Positions 53,907-63,861 of a stretch of DNA of 64,000 nt are shown piece after piece. This stretch comes from Streptomyces composti (GTDB lineage Bacteria; Actinomycetota; Actinomycetes; Streptomycetales; Streptomycetaceae). The stretch lies in NCBI RefSeq assembly GCF_012034205.1, contig NZ_JAATEM010000006.1, forward strand, positions 124,001 to 188,000, given 5' to 3'. Positions within the stretch are counted from its first letter, which is position 1. Every line of letters begins with the position of its first letter. The notes under the pieces were generated by a model. The model was not told the DNA's origin, searched no databases, and worked only from the letters and a program-made list of their open reading frames with translations. The position numbers and the translations under genes were made by a program.

Positions 53907-53930
53907 CGCTCCCGACGCGTCCTGACCGGC

Positions 53931-53968
53931 GGTGCGGCGGCCCCGGTGACACCCGAGGCCGCCGCACC
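53931..53968. terminator. Bidirectional terminator between AKR and SDR genes
   Basis: A perfect 12-bp stem, GGTGCGGCGGCC (53931-53942) with GGCCGCCGCACC (53957-53968), and a 14-nt loop, between two convergent genes. Confidence 0.8.
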
Positions 53969-53988
53969 CGTCCGTCCCGCGACTCCCC

Positions 53989-54690
53989 TCAGTGGGGCTG
54001 CCCGAGGGGCCGCACGACCACCGTGTTGACATCGACGCCCGCGGGCTGCCGGACCGCCCACACCACGGACTCGGCGATCTGATCGGCCGTCAGCATCGGC
54101 CCCTGCGGAACACCGCCGTGGGCCTCCCAGAACGGCGTCTCCACCCGCCCGGGCGCGACCAGTGTGACGCCGACACCCCAGTCGGTCACCTGCCGCCGGG
54201 TGTTCTCCGCGAGCCCGGTCACCGCCCACTTGGTCGCCCCGTAGAGGTTGCCCGGCATGTTCACGAACCCGGCGACGCTCCCGATCAGCACGATCCGCCC
54301 CCGGGTCTCCCTCAGCGCGTCGACCGATGCCCTGATCAGCAGCGCGGGCCCCAGCACATTGGTCAGCACCATCTCGGTCCACCCCGAGGGATCCCCCTCG
54401 GCGACCGAGTCGCCCGTGGCGAACCCGGCGTTGGCGACCACCGTGTCCAGCCGCCCGAACCGCTGGAGAACCGCCTCGACCGCGTCCCGCACGTCCTCGT
54501 ACACGGCCGCGTTCCCCGGAATCGTCAGCAGCCCCTCGGGCTCCCCCGCCTCCTTGGCGAAGCCCCGCAGCCGCTGCTGTCCACGCCCGGTGACGGCCAC
54601 CCTCTCCCCCGCCGCGAGCAGCCGCCGCGCGACGGCCGCCCCGATGCCACTGCCCCCGCCGGTGATCAGCGTGACCGGTGAGTCACTCAT
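53989..54690 (-). CDS. Short-chain dehydrogenase/reductase
   Basis: 233 residues from ATG rc 54688-54690 with GGGAG upstream. Classical SDR: TLITGGGSGIGAAVARRL cofactor loop, VVANAGFATG, Ser in VLIGSVAGFV and the YxxxK pair in LYGATKWAV. Substrate unknown. A GAGCGCTC operator lies in its promoter region, so a LacI-family repressor may control it. Confidence 0.92.
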   Translation of the reverse strand: MSDSPVTLITGGGSGIGAAVARRLLAAGERVAVTGRGQQRLRGFAKEAGEPEGLLTIPGNAAVYEDVRDAVEAVLQRFGRLDTVVANAGFATGDSVAEGDPSGWTEMVLTNVLGPALLIRASVDALRETRGRIVLIGSVAGFVNMPGNLYGATKWAVTGLAENTRRQVTDWGVGVTLVAPGRVETPFWEAHGGVPQGPMLTADQIAESVVWAVRQPAGVDVNTVVVRPLGQPH

Positions 54691-54748
54691 CAGCACTCCC
54701 TCGGTTGTCCGTTCGTGGTTCGCCGTCAGCTGCCGGGAGTCCATCACT

Positions 54749-54768
54749 TGGAGCGCTCTCGAAGTCAA
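54749..54768 (-). promoter_or_regulatory. LacI-type operator in the SDR promoter
   Basis: The core GAGCGCTC (54751-54758) lies within a loose palindrome TTGGAGCGCTCTCGAA (54749-54764). On the minus strand TTGACT (rc 54763-54768) could be the -35, which would put the operator in the -35/-10 spacer. Same core as at the glucanase genes. Confidence 0.6.
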
Positions 54769-54795
54769 GCGGGCCGTCGAGGAGCGTTCCTGCGG

Positions 54796-55662
54796 TCAGA
54801 CCGGGCGTACCGCTGTGTGGACCGTGTGGGCGGTGAGGAGGAAGAGGTCGGGGCGGTGGTGGAGGCTCGACTTGTCGTCGGGGTCGAGGAGGCGGTCGAG
54901 GGTCGCGCGGTCGTCGGGGGCGAGGTGGTCGGCGAAGGTCTCGCGGGCTCGGGTGAGCATGTCGAGGGCGTAGGCGCGGGCGCGGTCGGGGGCCGGGGCG
55001 GGGAGGTCGAGGAGGAAGGAGCGGGTGCGGGTGTGGTGCAGGCCCGCGGCGGTCAGCAGGGCGGGCCAGTGCTCGGTGGTGGCGACCGAGCCGGGCAGAT
55101 CCGCGCGCATCTGGGTGAACCACTCCTCCTGCAGCACGTCGAGGCGGGCCTGGAGGCCGGGGCGGCCGAAGCCGATGTCGCGCGGGAGGAAGCGGGTGGG
55201 CAGGCCGCCCTCCATCACGGCCAGGGTGCCGCCGGGGGCGAGCCGGGAGGCGAGGGCGGTGAGGGCGGCCTGCTGGTCGCCGAGGTGGTGCACGCTGCGG
55301 CTCGCCCAGAGGAGGTCGGCGGGGTACTCCAAGTCGTCGAGAACGGCGGGGAGTTCTCCGGTGAGGGTGGAGAAGCGGTCGGCCACGCCCCGGTCGGCGG
55401 CGCGGGCCCGGGCGCGTTCCAGGAGGGGTTCGGAGCCGTCGACGGCCACGATGCGTGCGCCGGGGAAGGTGTCGGCGAACAGGCAGGAGATCACGCCGGG
55501 GCCGCTGCCGGCGTCGACCACGAGTCCGGGTTCGGTGACCTCCTTGGCCAGCCAGCCGAGGACGCGCTCGTACAGCGGGGTGAACAGTTCCGCCTGCGAT
55601 TCGAGGTGGTCGGCCATCTCGGCCCAGTCGATGTCCGTGTGGTCGTGGTGGTGGTGCGCCAT
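54796..55662 (-). CDS. Class I SAM-dependent methyltransferase (His-rich start)
   Basis: 288 residues from ATG rc 55660-55662. Begins AHHHHDHTDIDW, a natural His-rich stretch. The SAM fold follows: GLVVDAGSGPGVISCLFADTF (motif I, about residue 48), IVAVDGSEPLLERAR, and LLWASRSVHHLG with GGTLAVMEGGLP. Substrate unknown. It lies downstream of, and in line with, a second methyltransferase gene. Confidence 0.9.
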   Translation of the reverse strand: MAHHHHDHTDIDWAEMADHLESQAELFTPLYERVLGWLAKEVTEPGLVVDAGSGPGVISCLFADTFPGARIVAVDGSEPLLERARARAADRGVADRFSTLTGELPAVLDDLEYPADLLWASRSVHHLGDQQAALTALASRLAPGGTLAVMEGGLPTRFLPRDIGFGRPGLQARLDVLQEEWFTQMRADLPGSVATTEHWPALLTAAGLHHTRTRSFLLDLPAPAPDRARAYALDMLTRARETFADHLAPDDRATLDRLLDPDDKSSLHHRPDLFLLTAHTVHTAVRPV

Positions 55663-55767
55663 GGTGTTGGTCAGCCTCTCCGCTCGGGTTCGGACAGAGT
55701 GCGCCGACGCTCCGTGGGGTGGCAAATGAACTTGCCGGTTGTGCAAAGCCGGGGTGGCGGGCGCCGG

Positions 55768-56538
55768 TCATCGGGGGGAGGGAGGGGTGGGGCGGGGCGA
55801 GGGCTTGCGGAAGGCCCGGAGGGTGAAGACCGGGTCGGGGCGGGGGCGGTCCTGGTCCGGGAGTGCGGCCAGGCGTGAGGCCATGCGGTCGGCGAGCGGG
55901 CTGTCGGGCGGGATGGTGACGAACCAGCCGCGGCGCAGGTCGGCGACGGTGCGGCGGGGGCTGCGGCCCTGACCGTGTCCGCGGAAGCGCGCCTGGCCGG
56001 CGGGGACCAGGCCGTGGCGGGCGGCGCGGGCCTCGATGTCGGCGGCGGCGTCGCGGACGGGGGTGCGCGGGCGGTCGGCGAGGACGGCGTCGATGTCGCT
56101 GCCCACGTTGTGCGCGGCGGCCTTGTCGACGGTGGTGACGTAGACGCCGCCGGGGCGCAGCACGCGGGCGCACTCGGCGAGGACGGCCTCGACCTCCTCG
56201 GGCCCGTTCAGCAGGTGCAGCAGCCAGACGGTGACCACGGCGTCGAAGCGCGCGTCGGCGAACGGCAGCCGGCGGGTGTCGGCGCGGGCGATCCGGCCGG
56301 GCAGCCGGGAGGCGGCCAGCCGGGTCATGGCCGAGGCGAGGTCGACACCGGTCACGGTCAGGCCGGGGCGCGCGGCGGCGAAGCGGCGGGTGACGAGGCC
56401 GGTCCCGCAGGCCGCGTCGAGCAGCGTGCGGGCCCGGGCGGGGATCAGTCCGAGCACGGCGTCGGCGGCGGCCGCCGCTCGTGGTTCGCCACCGCGGAGG
56501 TCGTCGTAGTGCCGGGCCTCCTCCTCGTAGTCGAGCAC
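55768..56538 (-). CDS. Class I SAM-dependent methyltransferase (UbiE-like)
   Basis: 256 residues from GTG rc 56536-56538. Motif I is TLLDAACGTGLVTRRFAA, then VTGVDLASAMTRLAA, and the post-II block FDAVVTVWLLHLLNG with RVLRPGGVYVTTVD. Small-molecule methyltransferase fold; substrate unknown. Only 5 bp follow the pterin dehydratase stop, so the two form an operon. Confidence 0.9.
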   Translation of the reverse strand: MLDYEEEARHYDDLRGGEPRAAAAADAVLGLIPARARTLLDAACGTGLVTRRFAAARPGLTVTGVDLASAMTRLAASRLPGRIARADTRRLPFADARFDAVVTVWLLHLLNGPEEVEAVLAECARVLRPGGVYVTTVDKAAAHNVGSDIDAVLADRPRTPVRDAAADIEARAARHGLVPAGQARFRGHGQGRSPRRTVADLRRGWFVTIPPDSPLADRMASRLAALPDQDRPRPDPVFTLRAFRKPSPRPTPPSPR

Positions 56539-56543
56539 GTGAC

Positions 56544-56849
56544 TCAGTGTGCCCCGTGGCCGGGTGCCAGGTCCTCCACCCTGCGGGCGAGCTCGAAGTC
56601 CTTCTCGGTGACGGCGCCGCCCACGCTGTGGGTGTTCACGGACAGGGTCACGGTGTTGTAGCCGAGGGTGAGGTCGGAGTGGTGGCCGAGTTCCTCCTGC
56701 ACCTGGGCGATGTGGACGACCATCGCCGTGGCCGCGAAGTGCGAGCCGAGACGGTAGGAGCGGGTGAGGCGGTCTGTGTCGAGCGACCAGCCGGGCAGCT
56801 CGGCCAGCCGGTCCTCGATCTCCTGGTGCGGCAGCGGTTCGACGGGCAT
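56544..56849 (-). CDS. Pterin-4a-carbinolamine dehydratase
   Basis: 101 residues, the normal length of the family. It dehydrates 4a-hydroxy-tetrahydrobiopterin, the recycling step after aromatic amino acid hydroxylases. The signature GHHSDLTLGYNTVTLSV and NTHSVGGAVTEKDFELA is nearly canonical, with the catalytic His pair. ATG rc 56847-56849. No hydroxylase gene is nearby. Confidence 0.93.
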   Translation of the reverse strand: MPVEPLPHQEIEDRLAELPGWSLDTDRLTRSYRLGSHFAATAMVVHIAQVQEELGHHSDLTLGYNTVTLSVNTHSVGGAVTEKDFELARRVEDLAPGHGAH

Positions 56850-57068
56850 GGGGTGCGCTCCTTCGCCGGTGGGGGGTGGTTCAGCGGTTCAGCCGTCCTG
56901 CGCGGACGCCTCGGCAGGCAAGGGGGCTCGTTACTCAGCGTGCCACAGCATGTCGTGCCCGGCTCCCGTTCGGGGCGGTGACAGGAGCGTGCCGGAGGGC
57001 CGTGCAGGGGTGCTTGCGGAGTGCGCCGGAAGAGTGCGGGTGCCCGGTTCTCGGTTACGGTCGGCGGC

Positions 57069-57890
57069 ATGAGCAGTGCGACGTCGCAGGCCGCCTCCGC
57101 GGCCGGAGGTGTGGGCCCGCTGCTGCGTGCCTGGCGGGAGCAGCGGCGGGTGAGCCAGCTGGAGCTGGCGCTGCGTGCGGGGTCCTCCGCGCGGCACATC
57201 AGCTTCATCGAGACCGGGCGCTCCCGGCCCAGCGAGGAGATGGTGCTGCGGCTCGCCGAGCATCTGGACGTGCCGGTGCGGGAGCGCAACGCGCTGCTGG
57301 TGGCGGCCGGTTACGCGCCCCGGTACCCGCACACCCCGCTGGACGACCCGGCGCTGGAGGCGCTGCGGGCGGGCATCGAGCAGCTGATCGGTGGCTATGA
57401 GCCGTTCCCCGCGCTCGTGGTGGACGCCATGTTCGACGTGGTGGCCGCCAACCGAGGGGTGATGGCGCTGCTGGAGGGGATTGCCGAGTCGCTGCTCGAG
57501 CCGCCGCTGAACGCGCTGCGGATCACGCTGCATCCGCAGGGGCTCGCTCCGCGCATCCGGAATCTGCGGCAGTGGCGCGGACATCTGCTGCAGCGCATCG
57601 AGCACCAGATCGCGCTGCGCCGCTCGGAGCAGCTGCGGGCGCTGTACGAGGAGGTGGCCGGGTATCCCGTGCCGGAGACCGGTCCGGGAGCGGAGGAGGA
57701 GGCGGACGACACGGTCGCGTACTTCGCGCTGCCGATGCTGCTCGAGCATCAGGGGCGGACGCTGTCCTTCGTCTCCTCGATCTCCACCTTCAACACGCCC
57801 ATGGACGTGACCGTCGCCGAGCTGGCCGTGGAGACGCTGCTCCCGGCCGACCCGGCGACGGCCAAGTACCTGCAGAACTGGCTGAGCTGA
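57069..57890 (+). CDS. XRE-family regulator with MmyB-type ligand domain
   Basis: 273 residues. Helix-turn-helix at about 17-75 (LLRAWREQRRVSQLELALRAG, ISFIETGRSRPS). The C-terminal domain (about 105-260; EPFPALVVDAMFDVVAANRG, FNTPMDVTVAELAVETLLP) is the MmyB-like fold that binds fatty acids or other small hydrophobic ligands. TACGGT lies 6 nt before the ATG, so it is probably leaderless. Its stop abuts a convergent membrane-protein gene, a common pairing. Confidence 0.9.
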   Translation: MSSATSQAASAAGGVGPLLRAWREQRRVSQLELALRAGSSARHISFIETGRSRPSEEMVLRLAEHLDVPVRERNALLVAAGYAPRYPHTPLDDPALEALRAGIEQLIGGYEPFPALVVDAMFDVVAANRGVMALLEGIAESLLEPPLNALRITLHPQGLAPRIRNLRQWRGHLLQRIEHQIALRRSEQLRALYEEVAGYPVPETGPGAEEEADDTVAYFALPMLLEHQGRTLSFVSSISTFNTPMDVTVAELAVETLLPADPATAKYLQNWLS

Positions 57891-57891
57891 C

Positions 57892-58317
57892 TCAGCCCCG
57901 GCCGGACTGCCGTGCTTTCAGCGCCATGTGCTGCAGCAGGGCGAAGCCGGCCACGACGAGCGCCTGGAGCACGATCCACACCGCGCCCGCCGTGCTCGGC
58001 GTCAGCCACAGCGCCAGCGCGGCCAGACTCGCCGCCGACCAGGCGAGGTTGGCCTCGACGACGGCCCGCACGCCGAGGGCCTGCGGGTGCGGGCGGGCGG
58101 CGAGCAGGCCGACTCCGGCCGCATAGACGAGGAGGAACGCACCAAGGCCGAGCAGCAGGGTCGAGTCCACGCCGAGGAAGCGCCCGAGCGGTCCGGAGAG
58201 CGCGAGGTAGGCGAGCGCGTTGGCGCCGGTGACGACGGCGTCGAGGGCGAGGAAGCGGCGCAGCACGGCCCGCGGGTCGGTGGTCCGGGCGAGCGCGGCG
58301 AGCTGGGTCGCGGACAT
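57892..58317 (-). CDS. Small integral membrane protein
   Basis: 141 residues with four membrane segments (about 22-42, 52-72, 84-104, 110-130). I do not recognise a named family. It sits tail-to-tail with the MmyB-type regulator, 1 bp apart, and is a likely target of it. ATG rc 58315-58317. Confidence 0.82.
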   Translation of the reverse strand: MSATQLAALARTTDPRAVLRRFLALDAVVTGANALAYLALSGPLGRFLGVDSTLLLGLGAFLLVYAAGVGLLAARPHPQALGVRAVVEANLAWSAASLAALALWLTPSTAGAVWIVLQALVVAGFALLQHMALKARQSGRG

Positions 58318-58439
58318 GACGAATCACCCTCCGTCGGGGTCGGTTGGTCGGCGGGATGCGGGCGGTACGGTCCCGGAACGGAGTGCGCCGTCCCGGGACC
58401 GCCCGACCTCCACGATCCCGGCGGGCGGGGCCGGCGTCG

Positions 58440-58456
58440 ATTACCTCCGGAGTAAT
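58440..58456. promoter_or_regulatory. ATTAC-N7-GTAAT inverted repeat
   Basis: ATTACCTCCGGAGTAAT is an AT-rich palindrome-like site in the 291-bp gap between the divergent membrane-protein and DUF5753 regulator genes. It is probably an operator for one of the two XRE regulators. A 9-bp hairpin (58368-58401) lies beside it; nothing else is seen in the gap. Confidence 0.5.
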
Positions 58457-58608
58457 GCCGGGCAGAGGCCGCTTCCCGCGCACCCTCGGCTACGGCAGCC
58501 CTCGCACCGGGGGCGCAAGGGGTCCGTGGTGGTCCGTGCGCACAGCGTGAGAGTGTGGGGGCGGCGTGACGGACGGATCGCGGAGCACGGCGCGTTGGGA
58601 GGCCGGGT

Positions 58609-59472
58609 GTGAGCGAGCGGCGGGCCGCACCCACCGTGGGGCAGGTGGTGCTCGGCAGGCGGTTGCAGGAACTGCGGGAGGCCGCGGGGCTCGGACGGGA
58701 CGAAGCGGCCAGGGTGCTGCGGGTGGCGCCCGCGACCGTGCGGCGCATGGAGACCGCCGAGGTCGCGCTGAAGATCCCGTACGTGCAGATCCTGCTCTCC
58801 GCCTACGGGGTGCCGGAGCCGGAGACGACCGCGTTCATCGAGCTGGTGGAGGAGGCCAACCGGCCGGGCTGGTGGCAGCGGTTCCACGATGTGCTGCCCG
58901 ACTGGTTCAGCCTCTATGTGAGCCTGGAGGGCGCCGCCCGGATCATCCGCTGCTACGAGCCGCACTTCGTGCCGGGCCTGCTGCAGACCGAGGACTATGC
59001 GCGGGCGGTGCTGGAGGCAGGCACGATCGGGGCGGAGGGGCGCGAGACGGTCGAGCGGCACGTGGCGCTGCGCATGGAACGCCGCCGCCTGCTCGAGCGG
59101 GCCGACCCGCCGCATCTGTGGGTGGTCCTGGACGAGACGGTGCTGCGGCGCCCGGTGAGCGTCGACGGCCGGGTGATGCGCGTGCAGCTGGACGAGCTGC
59201 TGCGGTACTCCGAGCGGGACGGGATCACCGTGCAGATCGCGGAGTTCGCCGAAGGCCCGCATCCGGGGACCTACGCGCCGTTCACGCTGTTCCGGTTCGC
59301 CGAACCGGAGTTGCCCGACATGGTGTTCACCGAGTACCTGACCGGCGCCCTGTATCTGGACTCCCGCACCGAGGTGTCGGCGCATCTCGAGGTGCTGGAC
59401 CACATGACCGCGCGGGCGGCGTCCCCGGAGCGCACCCGTGAGCTGCTGCGCGCCTGGCGTGACCGGTACTGA
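58609..59472 (+). CDS. XRE-family regulator with DUF5753 domain
   Basis: 287 residues from GTG 58609, with GGGAGG upstream. N-terminal helix-turn-helix (LGRRLQELREAAGLGRDEAARVL), then DUF5753: YEPHFVPGLLQTEDYARAVL, PPHLWVVLDETVLRRPV, FTLFRFAEPELPDMVFTEY. This group is very common in Streptomyces and usually has a DUF397 partner gene next to it; none is here. Confidence 0.93.
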   Translation: MSERRAAPTVGQVVLGRRLQELREAAGLGRDEAARVLRVAPATVRRMETAEVALKIPYVQILLSAYGVPEPETTAFIELVEEANRPGWWQRFHDVLPDWFSLYVSLEGAARIIRCYEPHFVPGLLQTEDYARAVLEAGTIGAEGRETVERHVALRMERRRLLERADPPHLWVVLDETVLRRPVSVDGRVMRVQLDELLRYSERDGITVQIAEFAEGPHPGTYAPFTLFRFAEPELPDMVFTEYLTGALYLDSRTEVSAHLEVLDHMTARAASPERTRELLRAWRDRY

Positions 59473-59593
59473 GCCAGGTCCGTGCAGCCCGTGCGATCCG
59501 TGTGACCCGCGCGACCGGTGCAACCCCGCGCGCCGGAGCACGTCTTGAGAAGAGGAGGAGAGAGACGAGACAGAAGAGAGAGCAGAGCGACGC

Positions 59594-59630
59594 CATGGCC
59601 AGGACAGAACGAGGAGAGGACAGCGTGTGA
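59594..59630 (+). other. Polypurine leader and 11-codon upstream ORF of the methyltransferase
   Basis: A run of almost only A and G covers about 59546-59590. Just after it, ATG (59595) opens an 11-codon frame MARTERGEDSV whose TGA (59628-59630) overlaps the methyltransferase GTG (59627). The overlap would couple translation of the two. Could be chance. Confidence 0.4.
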
Positions 59631-60442
59631 GCGGATCCGACGCGATGAACGCCCCGATCGACACCAGCCGCCCGCACCCGGCCCGGGTCTACGACTGGTG
59701 GCTGGGCGGCAAGGACAACTACCCGGTGGACGAGGAACTCGCGCGCAGGATCCTCGCCGCGGACGGCACCGTGGTGCGCGGGGCGCGGGCCAACCGCCGT
59801 TTCATGCACCGGGCCACCAGAACGGTCGCCGAGGCGGGGATACGCCAGTTCCTGGACATCGGCACCGGCATCCCCACCGAGCCGAATCTGCACCAGGTGG
59901 CGCAGCGGGTCGCGCCCGATTCGCGGGTGGTGTACGCGGACAACGACCCGATCGTGCTGCGGCACGCCCAGGCCCTGCTGCACGGCACTCCGGAGGGCGT
60001 CACCGCGTATGTGCACTCCGATGTGCGGGACCCCGACCGGCTGCTCGGCGAGGCGGCGAAGACGCTGGACTTCGGGCGGCCGGTGGCGCTGTCGCTGGTC
60101 GCGCTGACCCACTACCTGGACGACGCGCCGGGCGGCGACGACGTGTACGGCCTGCTGGAGCGCTATGTCGACACGCTCGCGCCCGGCAGCTATCTGATCC
60201 TGTCCCAGGTGACGGCCGATCTGAGCCCGGAGGCGGTCGGGCAGGCGGCGGAGCACTTCCGGCGCAGCGGCACGCCGTTCCATCCGCGGTCGCTCGGCGA
60301 GTTCTCACGGTTCTTCACCGGCCTGGAGCTGCTGGGTCCCGGGGTGATCCCGGTGCACGGCTGGCGTCCGGAGGAGGAGGACGTGGCCGCGCAGGCGGAG
60401 GGCATCGTGCCGGTGTACGCGGGGGTGGCCCGCAAGCCGTGA
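59627..60442 (+). CDS. PF04672-type SAM-dependent methyltransferase
   Basis: 271 residues. The actinomycete-specific methyltransferase family (PF04672, formerly DUF574): HPARVYDWWLGGKDNYPVDE, RANRRFMHRATR, GIRQFLDIGTGIPTEPNLH (SAM loop), VVYADNDPIVLRHA, LSLVALTHYLDD. GTG 59627 follows GAGGAGAGGACAGC. Substrate unknown. Often next to DUF5753 regulators, as here. Confidence 0.92.
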   Translation: MSGSDAMNAPIDTSRPHPARVYDWWLGGKDNYPVDEELARRILAADGTVVRGARANRRFMHRATRTVAEAGIRQFLDIGTGIPTEPNLHQVAQRVAPDSRVVYADNDPIVLRHAQALLHGTPEGVTAYVHSDVRDPDRLLGEAAKTLDFGRPVALSLVALTHYLDDAPGGDDVYGLLERYVDTLAPGSYLILSQVTADLSPEAVGQAAEHFRRSGTPFHPRSLGEFSRFFTGLELLGPGVIPVHGWRPEEEDVAAQAEGIVPVYAGVARKP

Positions 60443-60503
60443 GCCGCGGAGGGCTCTGAGGAGGGTCCGGGCCGGGCGCTCGGGCCGCCGTGGACCGGGC
60501 GGT

Positions 60504-62405
<1,902 letters not shown>

Positions 62406-62452
62406 CGCCGTCCCCTTCCGCCAGGGCACATCTCCGGACTTCCAGCCCAGAA

Positions 62453-62481
62453 CTTGAGCGGCCTGTTGTCAATAGCTTGAG
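62453..62481 (-). promoter_or_regulatory. dnaK promoter region with two CTTGAG half-sites
   Basis: CTTGAG at 62453-62458 and 62476-62481, 23 bp apart in direct order, flank a minus-strand TTGACA (rc 62467-62472). CTTGAG is the half-site of the HspR/HAIR element (CTTGAGT-N7-ACTCAAG), but the inverted form is not present. Confidence 0.4.
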
Positions 62482-62491
62482 TGGACGCTTG

Positions 62492-63274
62492 TCAGCCTGT
62501 GGGGGTGCGGGTGTGGGCGCGCAGCTGGAGCGCGCGCCGGGGGCGGTCGGTGATCAGCACGTCGACGCGCGGGTCGGCGAGGAAGGTGCGCATCAGGGGA
62601 TCGTCGTTGACCGTCCACACCATGGTGAACAGCCCGTGCCGGGCCGCCTGCCGCAGCACGCCGGCCCGGGCCAGCCGGTGGTGCACGGCGATCCCGTCGG
62701 CGCCGCAGGCGCACACCCGGCGCATGGGCAGCAGCTCGCCGAGGCGGGTGGCCGGGAACCGGCCGCGGGGAATGTCCCTGCGGTCGCGGCCGAGGGAGAG
62801 CGCGGTGCGCACGCCGGGGAAGGCGGCGGTGATCGCGGCGACGGAGCGGTCCTCCAGGGTGGTGGCGACGAATCCGTCCGGGCCGAGCAGAGCGACGGCG
62901 CGGTCGATCAGCTCCCGCTCGTGGCCGGTCTCCTTGAGGTCGAGGTGAGCCAGGAGCTTCCCGGCGAGCAGTTGCAGGACCTCCTCCACCACCGGGACCG
63001 GCCGCCCGGCGCGGGCGCACAGCTCCGCATGGGTGAGCGTGGACAGCAGGGGTCCGTCGCCGCCCGCGCGGGCGTCGTGGTGGACCACGAAGACGCCGTC
63101 CGCGGTACGGCGGACGTCCAGCTCGGCGTAGTCGGCACCGGCGGCGACGGCGTCCTCGTAGGCCTCGCGGGTCGCCGGTGCGGCGCGCTCGGAGCCGCCC
63201 TGGTGGGCGGAGACGGCGGGCCCGGCGGACGGCCGCAGCCGCAGAGCCTCTGCTTCCGGTGACCGCACGGCCAC
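62492..63274 (-). CDS. Glycerophosphodiester phosphodiesterase family protein
   Basis: 260 residues from GTG rc 63272-63274; no signal peptide. GDPD TIM barrel: SAHQGGSERAAPATREAY, AGADYAELDVRRTADGVFVVHHD, LLAHLDLKETG, FTMVWTVNDDPLMRTF, DVLITDRP. The usual HRG at the active site is HQG here, with the His kept and the Arg changed. Other catalytic residues (Glu, Asp, second His) are present. Should cleave glycerophosphodiesters, but the change could alter substrate or activity. Confidence 0.88.
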   Translation of the reverse strand: MAVRSPEAEALRLRPSAGPAVSAHQGGSERAAPATREAYEDAVAAGADYAELDVRRTADGVFVVHHDARAGGDGPLLSTLTHAELCARAGRPVPVVEEVLQLLAGKLLAHLDLKETGHERELIDRAVALLGPDGFVATTLEDRSVAAITAAFPGVRTALSLGRDRRDIPRGRFPATRLGELLPMRRVCACGADGIAVHHRLARAGVLRQAARHGLFTMVWTVNDDPLMRTFLADPRVDVLITDRPRRALQLRAHTRTPTG

Positions 63275-63343
63275 TCCTTCCCCTGGGCGCCCGCGGACCG
63301 CCCGTGTGCGGGGCGGTCCGCGGGCTGCGGCAGGCCGGTCGGG

Positions 63344-63772
63344 TCAGGCGAGCTTCGCCGTCAGGGTGATGTTCGTGCCCTTCAGCGCCTGGCTCACCGG
63401 GCAGTTGACCTTGGCCTCCTCGGCGGCCGAGAGGAAGGCGGCCTCGTCCATGCCGGGGACGGTGCCCTCGACGGTGAGGTGGATTTCGGTGATGCCCTCG
63501 CCCGGCACGAAGGTCACGTCGGCGGACGTCACCAGGCGGGTGGGCGGGGTGCCGGCCTTGTCGAGGATGTTGGAGAAGGCCATGGAGTAGCAGCTGGAGT
63601 GCGCGGCCGCGATCAGCTCCTCGGGGCTGGTCTTCCCGTTGGACTCCTCGGCCCGCGACGCCCAGGTGACCGGCTGGTCGCCGATGCTGCCGGAGGAGTC
63701 GAAGGTGACGACCCCGCTGCCCTGGAACAGGTTGCCTTCCCAAACGGTGTGTGCGGAGCGCGTGGCTGCCAT
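63344..63772 (-). CDS. OsmC-family peroxidase
   Basis: 142 residues; reduces organic peroxides with a Cys pair. The two redox Cys are in AHSSCYSMAFS and KVNCPVSQAL; TSPEELIAAA is also typical. ATG rc 63770-63772. OsmC rather than Ohr by the N-terminal part (HTVWEGNLFQGSGVVTFD). Stands alone; no OhrR nearby. Confidence 0.93.
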   Translation of the reverse strand: MAATRSAHTVWEGNLFQGSGVVTFDSSGSIGDQPVTWASRAEESNGKTSPEELIAAAHSSCYSMAFSNILDKAGTPPTRLVTSADVTFVPGEGITEIHLTVEGTVPGMDEAAFLSAAEEAKVNCPVSQALKGTNITLTAKLA

Positions 63773-63861
63773 GACGCTTCCTTTCGCGAGATGTCCTGCC
63801 GTGGGTCCCGGCGGTGCCGGGTCCGGGAGTCCCGCCGCGGCGGGTTCCCGCATCCATCCGA

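Noticed and set aside
58609..59472. Toxin-antitoxin-like pair with the DUF5753 regulator
   Set aside because: No DUF397 or other small partner gene lies on either side.
62453..62481. A true HAIR (HspR) operator
   Set aside because: The half-sites are direct repeats 23 bp apart, not the inverted CTTGAGT-N7-ACTCAAG.
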